Assembly (NCBI RefSeq): GCF_048820915.1
Contig: NZ_JBMERR010000003.1
Span: 186,001 to 250,000 of the forward strand
Direction of reading: 5' to 3'
Origin: Cribrihabitans_A pelagius
GTDB taxonomy: Bacteria; Pseudomonadota; Alphaproteobacteria; Rhodobacterales; Rhodobacteraceae
DNA length: 64,000 nucleotides
A program made the position numbers and the translations under genes. Positions 25,067 to 31,939 of this stretch are shown piece after piece. The stretch's first letter is position 1. Each line of letters starts with the position of its first letter. The notes under the pieces were generated by a model that saw nothing but the letters and a program-made list of their open reading frames with translations, did not search any database and had not been told where the DNA came from.

Positions 25067-25879
25067 TCAGGCGGTCCCGGGTTTCTTCACAAGGGATTTT
25101 CGGGCGCTGAAGGGGCAGGCGGCCGGCCGGGGCAGGCCGTCTTCCTCCAGCTGGTATTGCTTCCATTCGCGGTTATCGGCGTCGCCGTAGAAGCCCAGCT
25201 CCTGCGGCACCGGGCTGCCGTTGTAGGCAGCAACGCGGTTTCGGATGCGCTCGCGCACCAGATGGCCGCTGCGGGTCTTGAGGCTGGCCAGCGCGTCGAA
25301 GTTTTCCCGCGGGTTGATGACGAAGGTGAGATACCGGCCGAGATTGCGGCTTTGCAGCGTCTCGTGCTCGGGCGTGCTCATGTTGACGAAAAGCTGCACG
25401 CCGTTGAAGCAGAAGCACCAGTCGGCATGGTCCGGCTCACGCGGGACCCCGTCGGGCCAGGGCGCGGGGTCCATCCGGTGCACCCAGTTCAGGATGTCCC
25501 AGCCCAGCGCATGCAGCGATCCGCTGTCCAGCCGCGAGGTCTCGAAGAACACGACCAGCGGCGCCAGCAGACGGTCCTGGAGGTCCGTGCGGCGCACGAA
25601 ACTTGTGTAATCCGTGAGACCCAGGAGCAGGTCGTCATATTCCCGGTCCGGCCCGCATTCGCCAAACAGGAAGCGGATGCTGCCGTCCTTCCAGGCCTTG
25701 CGGCAGAACAGGCAGGGGAAGGCCTCGCTGCCTGCGCGCTGGGCGAAATCCGCAAGCGCCTGCTGCTGCCAGCGGCTGGTGCTGATGTCTTCGTCGTAGA
25801 GTTCGGGCTGTAGATAGAGGGTTCCGGTGGTGACGCGGCGTTTCCCGGCCTGCTTTTCAAGCGCGATATCAGAATACAT
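25067..25879 (-). CDS. YqcI/YcgG family haem-dependent guanidine N-hydroxylase (DcsA/GntA-like)
   Basis: A protein of 270 residues. Family landmarks are FPCLFCRKAW (54-63), a central WCFCFNGVQLFVNMSTPEH block near 160-180, LTFVINPRENFD, and the C-terminal ELGFYGDADNREWKQYQL. Two characterised members act on guanidino nitrogen: DcsA makes N-omega-hydroxy-L-arginine, and GntA hydroxylates pre-guanitoxin. The arginase-like gene upstream encodes the enzyme that would use hydroxyarginine, which supports arginine as substrate. ATG 25879 has GAGAGGAAC upstream; the longer frame to 25951 lacks a good site. The haem ligand cannot be named from sequence alone. Confidence 0.87.
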   Translation of the reverse strand: MYSDIALEKQAGKRRVTTGTLYLQPELYDEDISTSRWQQQALADFAQRAGSEAFPCLFCRKAWKDGSIRFLFGECGPDREYDDLLLGLTDYTSFVRRTDLQDRLLAPLVVFFETSRLDSGSLHALGWDILNWVHRMDPAPWPDGVPREPDHADWCFCFNGVQLFVNMSTPEHETLQSRNLGRYLTFVINPRENFDALASLKTRSGHLVRERIRNRVAAYNGSPVPQELGFYGDADNREWKQYQLEEDGLPRPAACPFSARKSLVKKPGTA

Positions 25880-26007
25880 GAGAGTTCCTCTCTGGACTGG
25901 GGCAAGGCTTGCGGCGGCGGGACGGAGGGCAAGACGTCTCCGCCGCCGCAAGCGCGCTGGGCGTCCTGCGGGCGCTGGTGCAGTGATACCCAGGGGGGGT
26001 GTCGGCC

Positions 26008-26829
26008 TCAGGCGGCCTCGACCCGGTCGAGCAGCGGGGTGACGGTATCGACGATGGCGGTGAGCGCGGCGTCGGCCTCGCCTGCATCGGCGGGCACCTG
26101 GTATTCCGCAAGCTCCAGCCCCAGCACCTGCTCAGAAGGCAGCGCCGCAAGAAGCGCGCGCAGCTGCTTGGGCACCAGGCCGCCGGGCACCTTGTAGTCT
26201 GCCGGGATATGGCCGGGCTCCAGCACGTCCCAGTCGATATGGATCCAGACCTTGCGGCCGCCGACCGCCTTCAGCACCGCTTCCGGAGAGAAATCCCCCG
26301 CCGGCAGGATCTGCCCGCCGGCCTTTTCGATCAGCTTGGCCTCCAGCGGGTCGATGTCGCGGGCGCCGGTGAAGATCACCTGGCTGGCTTTGAGCCCGGC
26401 GCCGTGGCCGCTGTTCCACAACCCGCAGGCCGCGGCCACCACCATGCCGCCGAGATAGCCGGTATCGGTGGTATCCGGCGTGTTGAAATCGCCATGGGCA
26501 TCGACCCAGAGCAGCACCGCATCCGGGTGATGCTTGGCCAGCACCGGCAGGGTGGCAAGGCTGATCGAGCAGGTGTTGGAGGCCAGCACGGTCAGCTTGC
26601 CGCTCTCGACGCTGCGGCTGACGGCGGCGCGCACCGCCTCCAGCGTGGGCTTGGCCTGGGGCAGGCTGTCGGTCCAGTCGTCCTCGGCCGGGGGCGAGGG
26701 CTCGCCGACGGAGAGCGCCTTGACCCCAAAGGTCTCCTCCAGCGCGGCTGCGGTCAGCGCCGCGCCCTTGATGGTCCGCGCGGTTTTGTCGGCCGCACGG
26801 CCTTGCGATACGATCAGGTTGAAGTCCAC
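26008..26829 (-). CDS. arginase-fold N-omega-hydroxyarginine amidinohydrolase, DcsB-like
   Basis: A protein of 273 residues. The metal motifs DAHGDFNTP (D110, H112, D114) and HIDWDVLEP (D199, D201) are kept. The first motif, GGDHS in arginases, reads SNTCS, so the Mn ligand His is Cys87. The NLHG segment that carries the arginase general acid/base His reads YLGG, so that His is Gly127. Exactly these two changes distinguish DcsB, which hydrolyses N-hydroxyarginine to hydroxyurea and ornithine and does not use arginine. The start is GTG 26829, preceded by GTGAGG at good spacing; ATG 26862 is the alternative. It lies between the YqcI-like and YggS-like genes. Confidence 0.9.
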   Translation of the reverse strand: MDFNLIVSQGRAADKTARTIKGAALTAAALEETFGVKALSVGEPSPPAEDDWTDSLPQAKPTLEAVRAAVSRSVESGKLTVLASNTCSISLATLPVLAKHHPDAVLLWVDAHGDFNTPDTTDTGYLGGMVVAAACGLWNSGHGAGLKASQVIFTGARDIDPLEAKLIEKAGGQILPAGDFSPEAVLKAVGGRKVWIHIDWDVLEPGHIPADYKVPGGLVPKQLRALLAALPSEQVLGLELAEYQVPADAGEADAALTAIVDTVTPLLDRVEAA

Positions 26830-26889
26830 AGGTGTAATCCTCACTTTCAAAACTATTGTCATCGGGCCGTTGGCGGCCTCTTGGCTGGC

Positions 26890-27711
26890 TCAGCCTGCGG
26901 CGCTGCTGCGCCCGGGCCTGCTTGCGGTGGTATCGGGGGCGGCGTCAGCGGGCGTGCCCGCCGTGCCGGGCCAGTAGTGTCCGTCCGGCGTCGGCCGGGT
27001 GCCAAAGAGGGCCTGACCCACGCGCACCACGGTGGCGCCCTCGCGCACCGCGTCCTCGAAATCGCCGGACATGCCCATCGACAGGCCGTTAACTGCCGGA
27101 TGCGCTGCCAGATTTTCGTCGCGCAGGCGCCGGAGCAGGCGGAAGCAGCCGCGCACCTGATCGCGGGTGCCGCTGAACAGGGCGAGCGTCATCAGGCCCT
27201 GCGGTTTCAGCCGCGGATAGGCGGCGAGGGCGTCCAGGAAGGCAGGCAGTTCTGCGGGGGAAAGCCCGTATTTGCTTGCTTCACCGGAGGTATTGACCTG
27301 CACATGGACAGCGAGCTTGCGCCCGGCGCGGTCCAGCTGGCGGTCGAGCTCCGCCGCGAGCCTCAGGCTGTCGAGCGCCTGGAATTCGGACGCGAAGCGG
27401 ACCGCGTATTTCACCTTGTTGGTTTGCAGGTGGCCCACCATGCTCCAGCGCAGCGGCAGATCCGCCAGCGTTTCCACCTTGCCGCGGGCTTCCTGCACCT
27501 TGTTTTCGGCAAACTGGTCCAGTCCGGCGGCATGGGCGTGGCGCAGGATCTCCGCGGGCACCGTCTTGGTCACCGGCAGCAGCCGCACCCCGGCCGGGTC
27601 GCGCCCGGCTTCAGTGCAGGCGGCTGCGATGCGGGCCAGCACCTCGGCGTGGCGGCGGCGGAACAGCTGCTGCGGGTCTTCTCCGAAACGGGCGTCGGCG
27701 TCAGTCTGCAT
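26890..27711 (-). CDS. YggS/PROSC-type PLP-binding protein
   Basis: A protein of 273 residues with the alanine-racemase N-terminal barrel. The PLP lysine is K49 in LPVTKTVP; ENKVQEARGK, MVGHLQTNKVK, VNTSGEASKYG and the phosphate-binding GMSGDFEDA are all recognisable. It has about 30 extra C-terminal residues. YggS proteins buffer free PLP and are not active racemases. As first gene of the operon, it could supply PLP or protect against a PLP-reactive product. It could also be a specialised racemase, since the pathway lacks DcsC, but the one-domain form argues against that. Confidence 0.88.
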   Translation of the reverse strand: MQTDADARFGEDPQQLFRRRHAEVLARIAAACTEAGRDPAGVRLLPVTKTVPAEILRHAHAAGLDQFAENKVQEARGKVETLADLPLRWSMVGHLQTNKVKYAVRFASEFQALDSLRLAAELDRQLDRAGRKLAVHVQVNTSGEASKYGLSPAELPAFLDALAAYPRLKPQGLMTLALFSGTRDQVRGCFRLLRRLRDENLAAHPAVNGLSMGMSGDFEDAVREGATVVRVGQALFGTRPTPDGHYWPGTAGTPADAAPDTTASRPGRSSAAG

Positions 27712-27774
27712 GGTGTCGTCCACTTCGCGGTTTCGTGACAGCGGCGAGCTTGCTAGTAAGCGCTCAATCCAGAA

Positions 27775-27803
27775 TTGCGATTTGTCTAAAACCAAACTAG
27801 CTT
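27775..27803 (+). promoter_or_regulatory. weak candidate promoter for the MocR regulator
   Basis: TTGCGA (27775-27780) and TAGCTT (27798-27803) are 17 bp apart, about 40 bp before the predicted start. The -10 match is poor, so this is tentative. Confidence 0.25.
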
Positions 27804-27814
27804 GGGCAACACGG

Positions 27815-27850
27815 CCAGTTTGGCAGAAAAAAGGTGGTCCAGTTGGCAGA
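27815..27850. promoter_or_regulatory. direct repeat, candidate MocR operator
   Basis: CCAGTTTGGCAGA (27815-27827) is repeated 24 bp later as CCAGTTGGCAGA (27839-27850), and a related inverted copy CCAAACT lies at 27792-27798. MocR-type regulators commonly bind such spaced direct repeats. The second copy overlaps the regulator's start codon, which suggests autoregulation. Confidence 0.45.
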
Positions 27851-29312
27851 GGCAAAAACACGCATTACCAGGCCTGGCGCGAAGCGAATCTATCTGACAT
27901 TGCGGAAGCAGATCCTCTCCGGCGTCTATGCGGCGGGCGAGGACATCCCGTCCTCCCGAGCCCTGGCCGAGGAGCTGGGCGTGTCGCGCACCACCGTCAC
28001 GGTTGCCTATGAGCAGCTCGCGGCCGAGGGCTATATCGCAGTGCGCCAGGGCGCGCGGCCGCGGGTTGCGGTAAAGGCGCCGCTGCCGGGCACCCCGGCG
28101 CGGGCCAAGCGGGCCAGTGCCGGCACGGCGGGGGCGGTGCCGCTGTCCAGTTTCGGGCGGAAGCTGCTGACCGCCGGACCGCTGCCGCAGCCTTCGCGCA
28201 AGGGGCTGGTGGTCAACTTTCGCTACGGCGAGATGGCGCCCGGCGATTTCCCTATCGCGGCCTGGAAGCGGGCGGTCAACGCGGCACTTCTGCGCCGCAG
28301 CCCGGTGCTGGCCTATGGCGAGCCGGCAGGCTCGCGCCGCCTGCGCCGGGCCTTGCAGGGCTACCTGTGGCGCTCGCGGTCGCTCAGCTGCCAGCTGGAG
28401 CAGATCATCATCGTCAGCGGCTCGCAGCAGGCATTGGACCTGTCGGCGCGGATGCTGCTGGACCCGAGCGATGCCTTCGTGATCGAAAACCCGGCCTATG
28501 CAATGGCGCGGATGGCCTTCACCATGACTGGGGCACGGCCGGTGCCGATCGATGTCGACTCCAAGGGGCTGGATACCGCGCAGCTTGCCGGAATGCGGGC
28601 GCGGCTGGCCTATGTCACGCCTTCGCACCAGTACCCGCTGGGCGGGGTGATGCCGATCGAGCGGCGGCTGGAGCTGATCGAGTGGTCGAAGCAGGCAGAC
28701 GCCTGGATCATCGAGGACGATTACGACAGCGAGTACCGCTATGACGTGAAGCCGCTGCCGCCGCTGTGTTCGGTCGACGAGATTGGCCGGGTGATCTATG
28801 TCGGCACGATTTCAAAGATCCTCTCGCCCACCATGCGGATCGGCTATGTGGTGGTGCCCGAGGGGCTGCGCGAGGCCTTCGTCACCGCCAAGCAGCTGAC
28901 CGACCGCCATACCTCGCTTTACGGGCAGGAGGCGCTGGCCGATCTGATCGAGAGCGGCGCCTATGAGCGCCAGGTGCGCCGGCAGCGGCGGCTGAACGCG
29001 CAGCGGCGGGCGGCGCTGATCGACTCGCTGCACGCGGCCTTTGGCGATGCGGTGGAGATCGAGGGCGGCGAGGCGGGGCTGCATGTGGTGGTCTGGTTCC
29101 GCGACTTGCCTGCCGCCCGCGAGGGCGAGCTGATCGAGCAGGCGCTGCGGCTGGGGGTGGGGATCTACTCGGTGCGCGGCCTGTGCGACCCGCCGCTGTC
29201 TTCGGGGCGCAATGCGCAGATCGGGCTGGTGATGGGCTATGCCGCCGTCGACCCGGAGTGGATCCGCCAGGGCGTGTCGCTCCTGCGCAAGGCGGCGGAC
29301 AAGATTGCCTAG
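27843..29312 (+). CDS. MocR/PdxR-family transcriptional regulator (GntR wHTH + aminotransferase domain)
   Basis: A protein of 489 residues. The N-terminal GntR winged helix spans about 8-75 (SSRALAEELGVSRTTVTVAYEQL). A fold-type I aminotransferase domain follows from about 115, with PLP lysine K325 in YVGTISKILSP and the conserved EDDYDSEYRY segment. MocR proteins read PLP or PLP-amino-acid adducts and control neighbouring, usually divergent, genes. This one diverges from the seven-gene minus-strand operon. I prefer the TTG start at 27843, eight bases after AAGG; GTG 27834 abuts the same site. A PLP-based sensor fits a cluster whose product may react with PLP; the ligand is not known. Confidence 0.9.
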   Translation: MAEAKTRITRPGAKRIYLTLRKQILSGVYAAGEDIPSSRALAEELGVSRTTVTVAYEQLAAEGYIAVRQGARPRVAVKAPLPGTPARAKRASAGTAGAVPLSSFGRKLLTAGPLPQPSRKGLVVNFRYGEMAPGDFPIAAWKRAVNAALLRRSPVLAYGEPAGSRRLRRALQGYLWRSRSLSCQLEQIIIVSGSQQALDLSARMLLDPSDAFVIENPAYAMARMAFTMTGARPVPIDVDSKGLDTAQLAGMRARLAYVTPSHQYPLGGVMPIERRLELIEWSKQADAWIIEDDYDSEYRYDVKPLPPLCSVDEIGRVIYVGTISKILSPTMRIGYVVVPEGLREAFVTAKQLTDRHTSLYGQEALADLIESGAYERQVRRQRRLNAQRRAALIDSLHAAFGDAVEIEGGEAGLHVVVWFRDLPAAREGELIEQALRLGVGIYSVRGLCDPPLSSGRNAQIGLVMGYAAVDPEWIRQGVSLLRKAADKIA

Positions 29313-29356
29313 GGCGCGCGGCGGGAACCCGGGGGACGCCCAGGCGTTGGCTTTCC

Positions 29357-30088
29357 ATGCCTGACCTATATGTTCCTTCGCTGTTTGCCGCGCTGGCCTT
29401 TGCCGCCATCCACTATCTGGTGCCCAAGCTGAAATTCCTCGACGGGATTCCGCGCAGCCGCTGGCTGTCGATCGCGGGCGGGGTGGCGGTGGCCTATGTC
29501 TTTGTCCACCTGCTGCCCGAGCTGGCCGAGCATCAGGAGGCGCTGGCAGACCACGAGGGTGCGCTGGCCAGCGTGGCGGAAGCGCTTGAGCGGCTGGTCT
29601 ATGTGCTGGCACTGGCGGGGCTAGCGGTGTTCTATGGGCTGGAGCGGCTGGTGCAGACCTCCAAGGCGGGACGCGACCGGACCGAGGCGCGGGCCTTCTG
29701 GATTCATATCGGGGCCTTTGCGCTCTATAACTTTCTTGTCGGCTATTTCCTTTTGCACCGCGAAGACCCGGGGCTGCTGTCGCTGGGTCTCTACGTGGTG
29801 GCAATGGGGCTGCATTTCGTCACCAATGATTTCGGTATGCATGACGACCACCGGGAGCTTTACGACCGCAAGGGCCGCTTCATCATTGCGGGCGCGGTTC
29901 TTGCCGGCTGGCTGATGGGGGTGGTGGCGGAGATCCCCGAGGAATGGCTGATCGGTGTTTTTTCCTTCCTTGCCGGCGGTGTGGTGCTCAACGTGCTGAA
30001 GGAGGAACTGCCGGAGGAGCGCCAGAGCAGCTTTGCTGCCTTTGCGGTTGGCGCGGCCGCCTATTCGGCGCTGCTGATCGCGGTGTGA
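29357..30088 (+). CDS. integral membrane protein, ZIP-like features
   Basis: A protein of 243 residues with seven or eight hydrophobic helices. A VHLLPELAEH segment near residue 55 recalls the histidine-containing HxxPE motif of ZIP metal transporters, and a MGLHFVTNDFGMHDDH stretch near 150 is histidine-rich. Overall similarity to ZIP proteins is not clear enough to assign transport. The gene follows the MocR gene by 44 bp on the same strand and may be co-transcribed. The start ATG has only a weak ribosome-binding site. Confidence 0.7.
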   Translation: MPDLYVPSLFAALAFAAIHYLVPKLKFLDGIPRSRWLSIAGGVAVAYVFVHLLPELAEHQEALADHEGALASVAEALERLVYVLALAGLAVFYGLERLVQTSKAGRDRTEARAFWIHIGAFALYNFLVGYFLLHREDPGLLSLGLYVVAMGLHFVTNDFGMHDDHRELYDRKGRFIIAGAVLAGWLMGVVAEIPEEWLIGVFSFLAGGVVLNVLKEELPEERQSSFAAFAVGAAAYSALLIAV

Positions 30089-30416
30089 AGCCGCGAACTC
30101 CCGCCAGCTTGCTGTTCCCGGCCGTGCGGCACTAAACTGGCTTCTGTGCGTTGGCGCAGGGTTGCGGCGCCCGCATGGCAGCTCTGCAAGGGCTGGTTCA
30201 GGAATGTGATCCGGATTACGCAACTGACTGAAAGCAGGCGGATTTTCGCAGGCAAAATTCCGCCATAGGCGGGATTCCGCTGGCGTTTTCGGCGTGGGTG
30301 CGCGGCCCGTGTTTCAACCCTCTCCTCTGCAAAAATGCAATGATAGCCCGGTGCCGGGCCGCGGCTTCAGGGATGGAGAAGACCACGGTCCGGCATGGAA
30401 CAGGAGACTCAGAAAA
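30089..30416. other. intergenic region before the porin gene
   Basis: 328 bp holding the porin leader, with no gene I can support. A ribosome-binding site (CAGGAGAC) sits at its end. No clear promoter boxes or hairpins were identified. Confidence 0.5.
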
Positions 30417-31535
30417 ATGAGCACCAAATTCGCTGCAACTGTCAGCGCAACCGCGCTGGCTGTGGCGCTTGCAGGTCCCGCGCTGGCGGGCCCCGAATAT
30501 TCCAATGACACCGGCGGCAGATTTAGCTGGTACGGTCATCTGAACCCCGCCTTCCAGTCCTTCGATGACGGCGCGGAAGACTTCGGCCGCCTGGTCGACA
30601 ATGAAGCCTCCAAGTCGCGCCTCGGCTTCTGGCTGGAGCAGAGCTACGGTGAAAATACTCTGCGCTTCAACTTCGAGACCGCGATGGGGTTCCGCTCCTC
30701 GGCCGGGGTGGATCAGATCTCCACCGGCGAAAACCTGAGCTGGGACCGCACCGACATCCGCCATGTGGACTTGCAGTTCGACACCGCGCGCTATGGCCGT
30801 TTTTCCGCCGGTCAGGGCTCGATGGCCACTGACAGCATCACCGGCGCCGATTTCTCGGGCACCGGCCTTGGCGCCTCCAACTCGGTTGCGGATTCCGCGG
30901 GCGGCTACCGGTTCCGCCAGGCCGATGGCACGCTGAGCACCATCGAGATTGGCGACGTGTTTACCGATCTGGACGGCACCCGTTTGGGCCGTGTGCGCTA
31001 TGACACGCCGGAACTGGCGGGCTTCACCCTCTCGACCTCCTACGGCACCGACATCCTGAAGGAGGACAACGACCGCGAGACCTATGACGTCGCCGTGCGC
31101 TATGGCCGCGAGGATGTTGCGGGCTTCAACCTGGACGCAGGCCTGGGCGCTTCGTGGACCGAGGAGACCGGCAAGGAAGACAGCCGCGACGTCTCGGGCT
31201 CCTTCGCAGTTCTGCACAAGGCCACCGGCCTGTCGCTGAACCTCGCCGCAGGAGAGCGCGACATCGCGGGCAGCTACGCCTATGCCAAGCTCGGCTATAA
31301 GGCCAACCTGTTCGCGGCCGGCTCCACCGCTTTCTCCGTCGACTATTATGACGGCTCCGACATGGAGAGCGCGGGCGACAGCGCGGACTCCTGGGGGGTG
31401 GCCGCGGTGCAGAAGGTCGACGCCTACAACGTCGAAACCTATCTTGCCTACCGCGAATACTCCTACGAGGACAACAGCGGTGCCGGCTACCAGGACGCAG
31501 ACGTGGTCCTGGCGGGCGCCCGCTGGAAGTTCTGA
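30417..31535 (+). CDS. outer-membrane porin
   Basis: A protein of 372 residues. The signal peptide ends at AGPALAGPEY (about residue 23). The mature chain alternates polar and aromatic residues as in a 16-stranded beta-barrel, is rich in Asp and Gly, and ends with the aromatic terminal strand ...GARWKF required for outer-membrane assembly. It resembles the general porins of Rhodobacter and roseobacters. It is a single gene with its own strong terminator. Confidence 0.9.
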   Translation: MSTKFAATVSATALAVALAGPALAGPEYSNDTGGRFSWYGHLNPAFQSFDDGAEDFGRLVDNEASKSRLGFWLEQSYGENTLRFNFETAMGFRSSAGVDQISTGENLSWDRTDIRHVDLQFDTARYGRFSAGQGSMATDSITGADFSGTGLGASNSVADSAGGYRFRQADGTLSTIEIGDVFTDLDGTRLGRVRYDTPELAGFTLSTSYGTDILKEDNDRETYDVAVRYGREDVAGFNLDAGLGASWTEETGKEDSRDVSGSFAVLHKATGLSLNLAAGERDIAGSYAYAKLGYKANLFAAGSTAFSVDYYDGSDMESAGDSADSWGVAAVQKVDAYNVETYLAYREYSYEDNSGAGYQDADVVLAGARWKF

Positions 31536-31565
31536 TCGTCCCTTCCCTCGGATACCGGAACGGAG

Positions 31566-31597
31566 AACACGCCCCCGCGGGCGTGTTTTCTTTTTTT
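31566..31597 (+). terminator. porin terminator
   Basis: AACACGCCC (31566-31574) pairs with GGGCGTGTT (31579-31587) around loop CCGC, followed by a run rich in T (TTTTCTTTTTTT). Confidence 0.93.
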
Positions 31598-31620
31598 GGG
31601 GGGCACAGATTCCTCAGGCG

Positions 31621-31790
31621 CGGGACAAGGCCGCAGGCCGCCGCGCATCGCCGGCGCGCTCCCACGCGGGCGGCGATTTTGCAGCGGTTGGGCGGCCCAT
31701 CGAGAAGGCGTACGGACTTGGCCGGTGTAAACTGCCAGTCACTTCCGCCTGCATCGCCCCCGCGCGCGCCGGCGATGCGCGGCCGCCGTT
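31621..31790. repeat. dispersed inverted-arm element, copy A
   Basis: One of three related segments (also 38726-38897 and 50431-50597). An 18-bp arm, CGCGCATCGCCGGCGCGC (31642-31659), recurs as its exact reverse complement at 31764-31781, with 104 bp between. The internal TAAACTGCCAGTCAC stretch is shared with copy B (one base different). It fills the 404-bp gap between the porin terminator and tig, which otherwise holds nothing I recognise. Confidence 0.75.
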
Positions 31791-31939
31791 GGTTTCCAGA
31801 CCGAAACCAATGCCAAGCTGCCTATTTCCGCCGCAGGCGGGCAATGCCTCTTGCGCCGGGCGGCCTGGGCAAATAGAAGGCCCCAAATTGTCTGGGGGCG
31901 GAGCCTGCGCGCGCGCCCCGAATCTCTATGGGGAATAGG

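Noticed and set aside
20473..29312. Claim that the cluster makes D-cycloserine itself
   Set aside because: No DcsC-type racemase or DcsG-type ATP-grasp gene is in the window, so the final product is left open.
31621..31925. Small proteins encoded by the dispersed element (MGxRRRCAA-type peptides)
   Set aside because: They arise from the repeated DNA on the antisense strand, differ in frame and length after the first residues, and lack ribosome-binding sites.
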